A DNA stretch of 64,000 nucleotides, taken from NCBI RefSeq assembly GCF_020283565.1, contig NC_060064.1, positions 27,238,337 through 27,302,336 of the forward strand. The letters run 5' to 3'. Positions 1 to 12,832 of this stretch are shown piece by piece. Positions within the stretch are counted from its first letter, which is position 1. Every line of letters starts with the position of its first letter. This DNA comes from Trifolium pratense (taxonomy: Eukaryota > Streptophyta > Magnoliopsida > Fabales > Fabaceae). Both the position numbers and the translations under genes were made by a program. The notes under the pieces were generated by a model. That model did no database searches. It had not been told where the DNA came from and saw only the letters and a program-made list of their open reading frames with translations.

Positions 1-749
1 AAAACTTAATTTGGACTTGTTTTATCTTGTCAATGGACCAATTTGAACTTGTTTTTATCTTGGTTATACTGACATCGTTTCGAACAGAAACCATATTATC
101 GGAAGATATCTTCCGGTGAGATTGAGGGGGATTTTGAGAGGGAGAAAAGCTGTTTATTTCTTTTAATAAAAGGCTCCATCCAGTTTTTTATGGATAATTT
201 CTGAATCTGCCCCTAAATTTGATCTCAAGTCTTATCTACTGGTCTTCAAGATCATTGACATTCTTGACTTCAGTTATGTTCTTCATGATGGTAAGAAAGC
301 ATGGATTTTTCTTCATATTCAAACTTCGACTTGCGTACTTTTTTGAGTGCCAAACTCCCATTTAAGTGAGCTTAGATGCTTCATACCCTTGAGTACAAAA
401 TAGAATACTTTCTTTTAAGCTTTAAGCTTCTTTAGAATCACTAACCATATTAAAAACCTTATTAAAGTTATCTGTGATTATGCGTATTAAAATTATATCG
501 GAGTCCTACATTGTTAAGGTTTCCCAATCTATTCAAGTATACTACTGGAAGTGTCATTTCGATAACTCCGTGTTTTTTGAAAGACAGATTGAGAAACTAC
601 CATTTTATAACTAAGCCAAGCCAGCCAAAGTTTGTTTGATTGGTAATCACTAGTGTTTCATCTAAACGAAAGGATTAGCCATAAATCTAGAGAACACCCA
701 AATCAACAAAATGAAAAACTAGAAGTGGAGGTAAGAATTTTATGATGAG

Positions 750-793
<44 letters not shown>

Positions 794-1458
794 GGTTAGT
801 GTTGAAGCCATCAACACCAAAATTGGGGGCAGAGTCGGACACTACGACAGAGAGTGGACAATAGCAGGATAGCAAGTAACCATGTTATGTAGTTGATCAT
901 TTCGGAACACACTTCTCCTTCTTAACCAACATTGTTAATATTCAAAGTCTTCTTCGTGCCAGAGTTTCACGAGGTCAATCAAGCCATTTTGTTAATGTTT
1001 CCTTACATAAGTGATAGAGTTCTAACTTCTCCGGCACAATATATCTAAATTCATCATCCGGTTTGAGTATAACTAAAATGAATACCCAAACCAATCTAGA
1101 TATTTCAGTATACATCTGAATCCATCACCCCGAAATGAATAGAACTAAAATGATTACCGAAACCAATCTACATTTTTTGGTTTGGTTTGAGTCGTTCATT
1201 TTACAGGTCAACTGAGACTCACATTTACACGTAACAAACATACAAAAATGAAACAATGAAAATCAGAAAAATGCGATCAAACAAAAGAAATCCACATTAA
1301 AATGGATAAAACAGAGTTCAACATACTACTCATATCAGTAAAGGAGACATGATTCATGCTAAACAGTACCTAAACAAATTCAAAAACCAGTTTCAATGCA
1401 ATGGCATACAAACCATTATACTACCTCCCCTACTGTCCCACCCCCCATATACATATTA
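1..1458. other. intergenic, no gene seen
   Basis: No convincing coding region on either strand. The stretch holds a pure G run (about 754-792) and a degenerate direct repeat of about 80 bases around 1050-1190 (two copies of a block with 'aactaaaatga' and 'accaatcta'). The last 100 bases or so before 1459 are probably the 3' UTR of the minus-strand dCTP pyrophosphatase gene. Confidence 0.5.
754..792. repeat. poly-G homopolymer tract
   Basis: About 39 consecutive G on the plus strand. The proline-rich reading frame on the other strand is only a translation of this run. True length is uncertain because such runs are poorly sequenced. Confidence 0.9.
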
Positions 1459-3608
1459 TCAATTCTCTTCAACAGTACCATTATTGGCTGTGGAAGAGTT
1501 TTCAATTTCATTTTCCTTGTTTGTGACCTCTTTGCTAGCTTTTGCTGGATATTTGATAGCATTAAGTTCAACTTTTCTCAAAGCAGCTTTGCCAAGATCA
1601 ACACCACAGATGTCAGAGAGCCTCACCAGATAAAGCAAAACATCAGAAAGCTCTTCTCCAAGATGAATCTTTTCCTCTTCTTTCCAATCTGGAATTCCCC
1701 TTTGAACCTCACCTTTCCATTGAAATATCTCAGACAATTCTCCTACTTCACCCACCTTCAAAATCACATAACAAAATATATAAGATTATACATACCCCTC
1801 ATACCCCTCAAATCTTATATGATATAAGAGCACGAGCATAACATTTAACACTATTTTTTTTTAGAAGACTCGGTATCTGGCTCAAGGACCGACTAATCTG
1901 AATTACACCAATCCTACCGCCCACTTGTGGGGATGCCCATTTAAAGCCAAAGTTTTTTTGCTCTGTATGGACTGGCCCAACACATGGAGTGACACCGGGA
2001 GGGTTTGAACCTAAGACCACATTTAACACTATTTTGACCTAGTTATGCATTCTTCTATAAGTAAAGTTAAAGAGCATATGTCAAGTAAACTAACTGTATA
2101 TTATGTGTGGAACAATAAAATGGAATATGTTTGTATTGCAAAAAGTTGAATTGAAGAAAACCTGAAAAATGATGCATCGCAAAGTTTTAGCCTATGTTTG
2201 TTTCCAATGCGAGACTATCCATAATCACGTTTAGGTTGGTAAATCATGGTTTGACCACAAATTAGTTATATCTAAAATGATTCCACCCCCAAACTCAATT
2301 ATATTCAAAAGCTTAGATATTTAGCTTTTGTAGTGACATAAAATCAATTCTAAGTTTATTAAAAGTGGTAGATGCATATACACATGAATAGATAAAAATC
2401 ACTTTTTCTGTAAATGTATCTAAATATAAATATAAACTATTTTAAATTCTTCTCACTATTGACCAAAATCAACTCTACGAAATAATTGACTTATTTATGC
2501 ATTTCTATGAGTAATGTTCAAGAACACACAACAAGGAAACAAATTCCATATGCTCCTAAAGGTGTAGCTTAGTGGTATCAATTGGGATGCTAAGAAATAT
2601 TATGAAGGAATTTTAGGTGTGTGAATGATTCTGTAGTGACAAAAATTGATTCGTAAAAGTGAGTAAAAATAAATAAATTTGAGTATAAAATCACGTCTGA
2701 AGTCAAAAGCTGCAGATCCTAACTTGAACATAAAATCAATTCTAGAGCCAAAATCAATTACACCGAAAAACATTCAAATTTTACACCATAAAATCAATTG
2801 ACACCGCCAAAAATGAAACCAAACACACAATAGTGCTAACAAATTCTACCACTCCCAAACAAACTAAAGACTAATATTTACCTATAATAAAAACAAAATG
2901 CATTTGCTTTGTGGTAACAATAAAATGGAATAATATGTTTGGGAGAACCCAAAGTTCGATTCCTGGTGAGAACAATTGTTGGTAAGACTTTACTTACCTC
3001 ACAACCGAACTCTTAATTATCAGACCCTTCCTTGGCAACAAGAGGGTTTTAAAACCAAAAAAATAAATAAAATAAAAAATGGAATAATATGTTTGCATTG
3101 CAACAAGTTGAAAATGACTTTGGATTAACAAGGACGAAACCTAAAAATTAAGCACTAAAAAGTTTAGGCTTTTTTTTTTCTTCTTCTAAACACTTAAAAA
3201 AAAAAATGCAACTTGCAGAAAAATAAGGTTTAGGAAAACGCCAAACAGAATCAGAACAAATCTGTGACCAGTCAGGTAAATCTTCAAAACCCATAAAGAA
3301 AATGAATTCAACTAAAATAATAATAATAATAATAAAATGCTTCTTCTCCTAACACTATTTTCCTTCTTTTGTGTGTCATAAGAATAACCAAAAATAAAAA
3401 AATCAAATGGGTATTCATAAATAAAATTTGTATATGAAACAAATGAAGTTTATTCAAAGGTGAAACAACATAATGATAAATTTACCATAGCTAAGAGAAG
3501 GTTTCTTGGGGTGTGATATTGATCCCAATCCCTTTCTTTGGCGAAGTCAGCCATCAATTGCTTGAGCTTGCCAAGGGATACAGAGTCTCCTTCGGGAACA
3601 CCAGTCAT
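1459..3608 (-). CDS. dCTP pyrophosphatase 1-like (MazG/all-alpha NTP pyrophosphatase)
   Basis: Two exons: 3608-3486 (41 codons, from ATG) and 1755-1459 (98 codons plus stop), joined in phase 0 by a GT..AG intron of 1730 bases; the product is 139 residues. Exon 1 ends LLLAM and exon 2 opens with VGEVGELSEIFQW, the conserved MazG helix. A second acidic helix, EELSDVLLYLVRL, completes the ExxE...ExxD metal-binding pattern of all-alpha NTP pyrophosphatases. The family hydrolyses dCTP and modified dCTP to the monophosphate and pyrophosphate, cleaning the nucleotide pool; the role here is inferred from homology. The tail (from about residue 110) is low-complexity and rich in Glu, Asn and Lys. An upstream in-frame Met at 3665 exists, but the ATG at 3608 gives the usual family length. 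The intron carries two SINE-like insertions. Confidence 0.88.
1859..2035 (-). mobile_element. tRNA-derived SINE-like sequence in dCTP pyrophosphatase intron
   Basis: On the minus strand the sequence begins near a GGTTCAAACCC box typical of a pol III B box and continues through a block known from dispersed legume repeats (GGGCATCCCCACAAGTGGGC-like). It is not a tRNA gene because no cloverleaf can be drawn. Borders are approximate. Confidence 0.45.
2942..3075 (+). mobile_element. 5'-truncated SINE with 20-bp target duplication
   Basis: Related to the fuller SINE at 18508-18689: both have 'GGGAGAACCC..AGTTCGATTCCTGG', then 'TTTACTTACCT' and an A-rich 3' end. The insertion is flanked by perfect direct repeats AAAATGGAATAATATGTTTG at 2922-2941 and 3076-3095, so its borders are well fixed. 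It lies in the dCTP pyrophosphatase intron, in antisense orientation to the gene. Confidence 0.85.
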
Positions 3609-4930
3609 CTTGAGAAAAGAGTGAACAAAAAGTGAAATGCTGTTTGTGCCTTTGTAAACGATCACAATTAATTACAATGACTTTACTGTATTTATTTTAT
3701 TTTTTTGGTCAAAGTCACAATGACTTATTTAAGTAACAAATTAATTATTAATAATATTAATAGCAAAAAAAAAACATTCCTTAATATTAAATTATTAATA
3801 ATAAAATAGAGATAAGAAAATCAAATAATGCTTTATAAAAAAATCGAATAATAATATAATGGTCTAAAGTTGACTACTTATAGTTTAGGCATAATACATT
3901 GAGCGAGACGAGATTTCCTCAATTGCTTTTTTCATCGTAGGGGAAGCAGTGAACAATTCTACCATTTGAAATTTCGTTTTTAAATTTTTCAAAAATTTTA
4001 AACTTTCAATTTATGGTCAGAATTTCACTCTCTTGGCATGTCATATGAAGGAGAGGGGTATGAACCACGATATGTTACTAAGATTAGAAGATGATCGCAC
4101 TTGTATCGGTTAGAAAGAAGGCAAAACGGATTGACACGTCTTGTGTAGGTTCAATCCGCTTTTAATCGTGCAAGAACAATATGTGGCAGTGGGAGCTCAC
4201 TCAGGTTATCGAGTTTAAATTGTCCCTTTGTCCTTTGATAGGATGACAAGTTGACGAGCAGACCTATCAAATAAATGTTAATTTTTTCTTCCATTCATGT
4301 GAATTATAAAAATTTATAATTTGCATAATTTGCATGTTGTTTTTTTTTTTAAGACTATAATTTGTTGTTATTTACCATAATCATGTTATTTGTTATTGTC
4401 GTTATAAAAAAATGTCCAACAACATAATTAACAATACACTAATGATTTGGTGTGTAAAAAAAAAAACACTGATGATTTGGTACTGTAATTCACATAATTT
4501 ATCAATTAAAATGAAATTGTATGTAACCGCCTCACAGTTAAATAGACGGGTAAAAAATATCAACTCATTCCCTAAATTAAATATATTATTGTAAACAAAA
4601 AAATATATTTTGAGTTCAAATTTATTGTTTATTTTTACAAAACTATATACTACAATACATTGATAGTGTAATTATTTACACATAATTTAGTCAGAGATTA
4701 TCTTGATATTCGTCAATGGACCAATTTGAATATTTATTGTTTTCGGGGTTGGGTTTTGACCTCATTTGATTTTGATTTTTTTTTTATATTAAGAAAAGTG
4801 TTGTTAATTTTAATATTGGGCCTTTAAAGCCCATTTGTCAAGAATAAGTTTATTGTTATTTGTTGTAGAAAAGAGAAAATATTTTGAACTTTTAGAATTA
4901 TTATTGGAGAATTTTCACCCCCAAGCCTCC
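3609..4930. other. intergenic, promoter side of the dCTP pyrophosphatase gene
   Basis: AT-rich, no coding region recognised. It should contain the promoter of the minus-strand gene that starts at 3608, but no element could be placed with confidence. Confidence 0.4.
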
Positions 4931-5830
4931 CGGACATCCCTTCCAAAATACTCCCTCAAGTTATAGAACTCAACGAGTGTTTTGCTTGTTTTAAGTTCTA
5001 AAACTTGAATTGGTGAAAAACACCATTCGAATACCTTTTCTCCCACTCTAGCCCCCTTAAACCCAAAAATTTCCCACTTGAGTTGCAGAATTCGAGGGAT
5101 GTTTTGCTTTTTTCAAGTTCTAAAACTTGTACCGGGGGAAAACACCATTTGTATCCATATCCCCGATCCCCTTGAAAACCCAAAAATCCCCCACTTGAGT
5201 TTTGGAATTCGATCGAGGGTTTTTTGCTTATTTAAAGTTCTAGAACTTGAACCGAAGGAAAACACCATTTGTACCAATCTTCCCCCACCATAAGCCTCTA
5301 GCGCTCCCTTGAAAACCCAAAAATCCCCACTCGAATTCTATAATCCAAACTTGGGGATATTTATTTTAAAATTTACAACATTAATGCGTGTATGGAGTAC
5401 AACGTCAATGTGTTCACCTCCAAATAAGGTTAAAACAAAGTGCGCAACAATTCTATTTGGAGGTGGACGCATTGGCGTTATTTATAGAAAAACAATGAGA
5501 GGCTTAGGGTGGGTGGAAATGAATTTGAATAGTTTTTTTGCACATTTCAAGATCTAGAACTTGAAATAAACAAAATACTCCTCGAGTACTAGGATTTGAG
5601 TGGGGATTAATTAAATTTTAGAAGGGGCTAGGGTAGGAGAAGATGGATTCGATTTTTCTCCCATTCTAGAGTTCGGAATATGGAAAACACCTCTCAAATG
5701 AAGGATTTTTTTGTTTTTCTGAGGGGTGTGAAAGGCTTGGGTTGGGGGAAGATGAATTCGAATGGCGTTTCCCTCCAATTCCAGTTCTGGAATTCGAAAT
5801 AAACAAAACACCTACCGAGTGTTCACCTTA
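4930..5830. repeat. degenerate repeat: three direct copies plus an inverted copy
   Basis: Units of about 115-130 bases repeat at roughly 4930-5040, 5040-5160 and 5160-5290. Each has the sequence of landmarks 'ttctaaaacttga', 'gaaaaacaccatt', 'ccttgaaaacccaaaaat' and 'gagtt...gaattcga'. Between about 5500 and 5830 the same landmarks come in reverse complement ('caagatctagaacttg', 'gaattcgaaataaacaaaacacc'). Short reading frames here are translations of the repeat. Family not recognised. Confidence 0.65.
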
Positions 5831-6049
5831 AGCGAGATTTGAGACATGGTTGGATAAGGCAAATGTGATTAACAATAGAGAATGGTGTTCACCATGAAGA
5901 GGAAGAAGTTCTTAACTTGCTTCGTGTAAATCCACATATTAAATAGGGTCTAAAATTAGGGAAGAAAAATATTTTATTAATTCATGTAACATTAATAACC
6001 ATTTTACAATTATCTCCGAAGGAATTTAAACTCAGTATTTTGAAGTTAC

Positions 6050-6699
6050 TGTTGGGGTTGATTGCAATGTAAGTCCCACATTGCTAATGAAGAAAAAAAG
6101 GTCAAGGAAATTATATTTGAGAAGTCCCACACTGCTTAGAAAAGTGAAGAGTGGAGGAGCTCAATGCTATATAAAGAGACCTCAAGTTCCTTATTTCAAT
6201 GCACCAAGCAGTATCACTTGTAAACACTTTTAAGTTTATATTTGTGTCTTTTTTTTCTTTCTCTTATGCTCTTGTTTTAGAATATTTGAGATGGAGTTCA
6301 GGTTCCCTCCATTTATTATCTCTCCATTTAGAGAGAGCTAGACACAAGAAAAAATTTGTGGGGTCCACAAATTAGTGGGTCCCACTTTTAATGGGTGCCA
6401 CTAATTCTTAATGTGTCTATCTCTCTCCAAATGGAGAATAAATAGAGGAATAATAAATGGAGAGAACCCAAACTCGAGTTGTAGTTCAAATATTTACTTT
6501 GGAGAGTGTGAGTGTACTGGGTCATGGGGTGATTGAGAGTGAAGTCTATGTGTTGTAACAATTTTCACATAGCGTTTATTCTCTGGTTGTCGGTTTAGAC
6601 AACAACCGTGGTTTTTTTCTCCGGTTTTGGAGTTTCCATGTTATATTCTTGTGTTGTGATTGCATTCTTTTATTTTCTCTACGTCGATTTTTCCCAACA
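6050..6699. mobile_element. probable solo LTR
   Basis: Starts TGTTGGGG and ends CCCAACA, the TG..CA inverted ends of an LTR, and is flanked by GTTAC (6045-6049) and ATTAC (6700-6704), a 5-bp target duplication with one mismatch. It contains 'gtcccacattgct' motifs and a TATA-like 'ctatataaagag' at about 6170, as in plant LTR promoters. No internal retrotransposon domain follows, so it is a recombined solo LTR. A small palindromic element is nested in it. Confidence 0.65.
6290..6490. mobile_element. palindromic MITE nested in the solo LTR
   Basis: Left part 'ccctccatttattat...agagagagctagacac' is mirrored by right part 'gtgtctatctctctcc...aataaatggagag'. The centre has the pair 'tggggtccacaaattagtgggtccca'. 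The sequence folds back over most of its length. Borders approximate. Confidence 0.55.
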
Positions 6700-9213
6700 A
6701 TTACAAGGGTTAAACTCCTATTATTTGAGCAAGCACTTCAAGCATAATTTTATACCGTAACTTGTAAGTATCAAGTAAAGAGAAAAATTCACGACTAACA
6801 GTTAAAAACATGTAGTTACACTAGTCATCGACCAATCCGCAAATCCACGTATTTAAATTGCATAACTCGGTCTAAACAGTCAAACCTACACAGACAAAAA
6901 CTAAATGCATCAAAACTAAATGCATCAAAACAAATGATCTTTAGTCCAATGGCCCCATAGGTTAAATGGGCCGGGTGGGGGCCTGGTATCCATATCAGTA
7001 GTAGCCAAAAAAAACTCAATGTTTATTTTTTTCTGCTACATCATATCCAAAACACCTTGATTTGAGTAATTTGTTTGAACATAGTAAGTCCAGTCAGTAA
7101 ATAAAATGTGTATTGTCTTAGAATCAGGAATGTGCAGTGAAATGATAAGCCTGAATTCCAGATATGTAGTCAAAGTAGTAACAAATAAAAAATCTGTTTT
7201 TAACTGTTATGTTAAGATGAGGCCACCAGACACATAGCAACAAAATATATATATACGTTAATAGTAGCTAGCTACCTTACTTTTTTTACACAAAAAAATA
7301 TGGGACCTCACTGTATATAAGCATGCTCTGCTCTATTCAATTTTAATTTTGCCACTTTGTGCAAATTAAGAGAATTCAAACAAATAACACCATGTGACCT
7401 CTTGTCTTGGTCCCTTATGCACTATATTTTGGACCACTTTCATGTGCCAACTGGCAAGAAAAAAAAATTCACACTTTTTGATCTGAAATTAGCTAGACAT
7501 ATTTTCCATGATCACTTTTTGTCATCTGATTAATGAGTTTGATAGAATTATAGTGAGTTATCGTGATTTCAACAAAATTAGAGAGATGTCAAATATGCAC
7601 TAATTATACTGTGTAGCTAACGAAGCGCGTATGTAATGCTAATAGTAATTTAAAAAAATGATATAATTCAATATAATTAAATGTGTTAGAGTTGTGTTGG
7701 TGTTCGATACTGGAACAAGTCTGATTCAAGGGATATCATTTTTATGCTAAGTCTCACGTTTGAAGTGATGGGACTTGTCCAAACATGTACCTTGTACAAT
7801 TGGTTTTTCATAATGAATTCTAGTATATGTTTTTGTGCCTGAAGCCAAGACAACTTTGAGGTAGAATTGATTCCAACCCAAGTTAGAATTTGGAGTTTTT
7901 TCTTCTAAAATCACTTATTAGTATTAAATGTGTTATATAATTAATTTTATACGCGAATGTATTAAATATAAATTATTTTATATTCAACTAATTTTTAATC
8001 AAAATCAACCTTTCAAAATCAATTTTCTCCACAACAGAACAATTTGTTTTTGTAAACTAAGAGCTTAATGATATTAAAAAAAAAAAAAAAGAGCAGAAGA
8101 CATACCAATTATATTGACACATGTTATACTCTCTAATTCTATGTCAAGTGCTCATAAATATATTTGAAAAAAATTTGTAGGTTCTTTGTATAGATTTTAA
8201 CTCGAAGTTGAGATTTGCAACATTTTATTTAAATGTGACTTTTAACTTTGAATTATCGAACCAATTTTTAAAAAATATTTAAAATTTCAACGACGACATA
8301 CATTATCGTTTGAAAGTATAAGTTAATGATCATCCTCATTTTTACGATTTAAATATTGACTTAATTGATATCGATTTGACAAAACCAGCAAACAATATAA
8401 ATGTATTATGTATTAAACTGACTTCAATCATGTCATTGTTTTAGCCGTAAAGATTAAAAAAGTTGCGACTTTTTATCTTAAAGAATATTGTCGACAATCG
8501 TTAGAATTTCTGATAATTTTAAGCACTAGCCCATGGTAGACCACTTATAAAAATATCCATCATAGCACTAGCCAAAATTATCCAACTCATTTTAGCTCGG
8601 CGCCAGGATGTTAAAAAGCTTAACGCTTTTCATTGTTATTCCACATAATTTTATATTGAACCCACTTTTAACTAAAATGAATTACACCAAATCAATTCAT
8701 GAAAAATAAATTTCCGATAACCTAACCATATCCTTAAGGATTTCAACTTAGTCAACAAACAACATAAAGTTTCTCCTTTCCCTCAACTGTGAAACAGACA
8801 CAAAATTAAATGGCATAATCATGTAACATCAACATTTATGATATTTTTGACAATGACTTAAGCTGCATGCATCAGCTCAAACTCTCAATAATATTCAAAA
8901 TAAAAATGGAAGATTAGTATAGAGTATCTCATAACAACTTTAGTAATAGTACTAGCTAAAAATATATTTATCAAAAGAAAAAAAAAGAAGTAATAGTATT
9001 AAAAATATGAAAAATGAAAATTAATAAATAGGCTTGTTATTAAAATTGAATGACAACATAGCAAATACAAAATTTTTGAACCTTTTTTCAGCACAAAAAC
9101 TAACAACTTCTACAATTAAATTTAAACCTACTAGAACACAAAATAGTAATATATTATGCTTATAATAATATAATCTATTAATGACAATTATCATACTATA
9201 TATATTAATTATA
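6700..9213. other. intergenic, no gene seen
   Basis: AT-rich with many A and T runs; no coding region recognised on either strand. The right end probably includes the 3' UTR of the minus-strand EPFL9 gene. Confidence 0.4.
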
Positions 9214-10194
9214 TCATCTATGACAAACACATCTATAGTGATAAGGGCTATTGATAGGGTCATTTCCCTCCACAGGAACTTGTTCAGCTCTGCATCTATA
9301 TTTGCAGCCTCTACATTCATTGTAAGTACAAGTTGGTGCTGTGGATCCAATCATCAATCTCCTATAATTCCTTACTTTCCATGCTTCATTGCTACCCTAA
9401 AAATTATATTATACAAAAACATTTGATGTATAAATATAAGTGTATAGAGAAAACTTACAAAGAAATTAATTCATATTGATAATTCTTTTTTTTTTGTTTA
9501 CCTTTAAATTTGATTCTCTTTGAAGTTGTGAGGATTGAGATATCCACCCTTTTGTTTCAATTCCTGCAAAATATGTTACAAATTTAGGATACATAGACAT
9601 AGCATTACTCAACAAGTAATGGTAGTGAAATTTATATACATCAAGAAACTAAGCCTAACTTATTTCTCTCTACAAACTTGAACATAACACACACATAAAT
9701 GGTAGCAACCTTGCTAATTGAGAGAAGTGGTTTTGTTTAGAAATTAGCACATTTTTAGATTTGCGGTGAATTTAGCAGAATTCCAATGTGTTGTCGTAAT
9801 TTTAGTAAAAACTACACTACAGAACTTCAACAGAATCTCAATACCACTGTGATTCTGTCAAACTCATCGTATTCCAGATATGTAACATAAAAAAACAATT
9901 GACAAGGAACAACACTTATATTCTTAGTATTATATCATATGAAGAATACTATTGATAGAAGCTTCAAATCAAACTACATAGAATTGAAAATAGCATCCAA
10001 TATAACAATTATAAGAATCCAAGAGAAGTGAATAAAAAAAATAGAAGGTTTAAAATTCACTGGAACATTATAAGAAATAAGAAGAATTAAGGTGGGACAA
10101 AAATATATGACATGACTAGACCTTGTATAACTTTAGCTGCAAGAATTAAGGTCAAGAGTAGCATGAATACTTTTGGGAGTTTGGTGTATCCCAT
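9214..10194 (-). CDS. EPFL9: EPIDERMAL PATTERNING FACTOR-like 9 (STOMAGEN) secreted peptide
   Basis: Three exons on the minus strand: 10194-10122 (signal peptide), 9563-9502, and 9396-9214 (mature peptide and stop). All junctions are GT..AG and the frame is continuous, giving 105 residues. Residues 1 to about 25 form a hydrophobic signal peptide (VFMLLLTLILAA). The last 45 residues, starting IGSTAPTCTYNECRGC, carry six cysteines (68, 73, 76, 80, 101, 103) and end in CVCHR, nearly identical to the mature stomagen of Arabidopsis. Known role: released from mesophyll into the apoplast, it competes with EPF1/EPF2 for the TMM/ERECTA receptors and raises stomatal density. The pro-region (26-60) is variable, as in the family. 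Met at 10194 was chosen because it directly precedes the signal peptide; the longer upstream frame has none. Confidence 0.95.
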
Positions 10195-10787
10195 TCTCCT
10201 ATTTTTTGTGTTATAACTTTGAAGAGAAGAGAATATATTTAAGATAAAAATAATGAGTTTTTGAAAAGATAAAATATGGAGAAAGAATGAGATAATGTGA
10301 TGTTGTGGTGAATTAGTGACCATAAGAGATAGACTGGCAAAATCTGCACTAAGACAGTGGAACATGATCAAATAAGGTACAGAATACTGACTATATTGGC
10401 TAACTCAAAGGAAATTCTAGGCATTATTAGAATTACTAGATTGCCCAAAGTAAAGATAGTGATGATAGTGATTGGTTTGGTGTTTGGTTTGGGTAAAAAT
10501 GGGGTTTCAATAATAAAGAATCATTGAAATGGACATAAGACTGTGAAGACATATTGTTCACTACCAAAAAGAGCATCCAGATGGTTCCACATTTATTTTG
10601 AATGTGCCTCACATCCCAACTAAGATCTTCAATAATCAATAATAAATATAAAAAACATGATGCAACATGAGTTTATAAGTAGCGACAATAGTTATGTTAT
10701 AAGCTAATTTTTATAATTGAATTAAGCTCAATCATGATGATATTAAAGTTTATCTAAGACTCATTAGACTTAGAGTGGAACAACACA

Positions 10788-11005
10788 GACCCCTTCTCAT
10801 ATATAGTAGGTGGCTCGACACTGCATCTCACAATCTTCTCTATTCCCCTCAGTAGATCAATTGGTAGCGATAATGGATTGAACATGTACTTGAACCACGT
10901 GATAAGTGGTTCGATTATCATGAAAGACATAAATTTTACAAAGAGGGGAATAAAGAAGATTGTGAGGTACTGGGTCGGGCCGTCTACTATATAAGAGAAG
11001 GGGCC
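10788..11005. repeat. inverted repeat, about 63-base arms
   Basis: Left arm about 10788-10850 and right arm about 10942-11005 are reverse complements with several mismatches (common core: CCCCTTCTC, ATATAGTAG, CTCACAATCTTCT, ATTCCCCTC). They are separated by about 90 bases. Probably a small foldback transposon; no clear target duplication was found. Confidence 0.6.
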
Positions 11006-12031
11006 CGAACCTTTACATAGAGCACATGCTATTAGGTCAACCTTATTGGGTCACCCGGATCATGCTCCATATATGTCCGGTCGTAAGCATGAGACAAGAT
11101 ATGAACATGACTACACGAGTTTATAAGTAAAGATAGTGCTCACTTTACACGCCGATTTATATGATGACAAATTGATATTTTTAGAATTGAATCACATGGA
11201 TAAGAGAGGTAAGAGATGTCTTGTGGCACAAAGAACAGTCAGATTAACAAGAGATTCTTACACCAACAATGAAATTCAAACTTGGATTTTTGTGGGAGGA
11301 TTTGAACCATTATCAACTCGATCAAATTTAGTTACGGATTTTCAAAGATGTAAAAGAAAAAAATATTTTTAATAACCGTAACACTAATGATCATTTTATA
11401 ATAATTTCAATTGAGATTTAAACTGAATTGAATTCCTTAAAATTAAAATGCCAAACGTTTAACACTGAGCTGACATATCTAATATCCTCAGCAGAGAGTG
11501 AGTTAAATATGTCCATATTTGGATACCATCTCGAAGATTGTATTTCAATTGTCCATGATTGCTGATAATGATATTGTATAAAATTACCTACAAAATGATT
11601 GATACAGTTATAATTTTGGTCACAGTTGCATTGCATATATGATATATCTCAGAAACCTTGAAAAATGTGGATCAATGGATGGACTGCAAATTAAAATGAC
11701 TTTTTTTTTTCTATATAGTAAGAGAACCACCTTATGATGTGATGGAGAAATAATGTCTCCATCTATTATTGTGTTCTCCAGAAGAAAAATATTTGAATCA
11801 ACTTAAAATTTTAGACACAAGATTTAAGAAACGAAAAAATACATATTATTTAATTTTTTTTTTTTTTATCTTTATTTTTTATTTTTATGAGTGTCTAAAT
11901 ACCGTGTCTTAAGTTTGTGACTACAAAAGAGTTTCTCTTTAACACATTAATTCGTTGTTACTCTTTTTGGTCAGTGCTACCTCGGTCTCCCAAATACTTA
12001 CCATAACTTCAAGTTGTGATCTACCAATATT

Positions 12032-12190
12032 CGTCCGGGCCACTGGTGACTGGACTGTCTAATTTGGTTCGGGGTCAGTTTGGGCATTAAGTGGTTCCAA
12101 CCCCCTACTGATCGCAGTTGCGGGGCATCAAACTATGGCCATCCCTATCAAGTTTAGCGTCAATTACCACTAGATCAACTAACGATTGGT
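12032..12190 (-). mobile_element. tRNA-derived SINE, family B
   Basis: Reads on the minus strand as 'ACCAATCGTTAGTTGATCTAG' through a decayed B box to 'CCAGTGGCCCGGAC'. It matches the copies at 28111-28277, 42928-43091 and 48713-48898. No target duplication was found here, so borders are approximate. Confidence 0.65.
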
Positions 12191-12832
12191 ATTGACATTT
12201 TTATTTATACAAATTTCGAAAGCAAGACATCATAGTAATGCTTCGACATCCAACTAACTATGTTGACACCTCAATGCATTACCACTCCTCTACCATCCCA
12301 CCAAAAAGTATTACAATATTAAAATGAAAAATAAAAGAAAAGATGGGGCATAAACCAAACCCACCATAACAAAATAAAAAATAAAAAAAAAACGATAATC
12401 AGACAAACCAACTCTAAATCCTATCTAAAATTATTTGATAATTGATCCTACCGACCTAACCCATCAACAAAAAAATCTGCATTAGTTACTCGGACCTTTC
12501 GGTCGAACTCGTTTGCCAAAATAGGCCAAGATATTTTTAGGCCATAATAAGTCCATACATGGTCCGCTCTCTTTAGACCATTATCAATAACAAGATAGTA
12601 CGTGTACATTTTAGTGTAAGCACCATTCTTTGCCCCCTAGTTAGTATCAACTTGGTCCTCAATTATGGGAGTAATAATAACATGATAATAGAATAGACAA
12701 GAAGTGATAAGCTATAGTATTTTATCAAAACTTATTGTGTTGTTTCATTAATCATAATTTACTGTTTGGTTGGCAAACAAATTGTACTTTCTTGATCGAT
12801 CATGTCACGTTGATTAAAATATCTTATCATGT

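Noticed and set aside
687..875. Proline-rich peptide on the minus strand
   Set aside because: Translation of a poly-G run; no other support.
1396..1827. 143-codon plus-strand frame
   Set aside because: Shadow of the dCTP pyrophosphatase exon 2 on the other strand.
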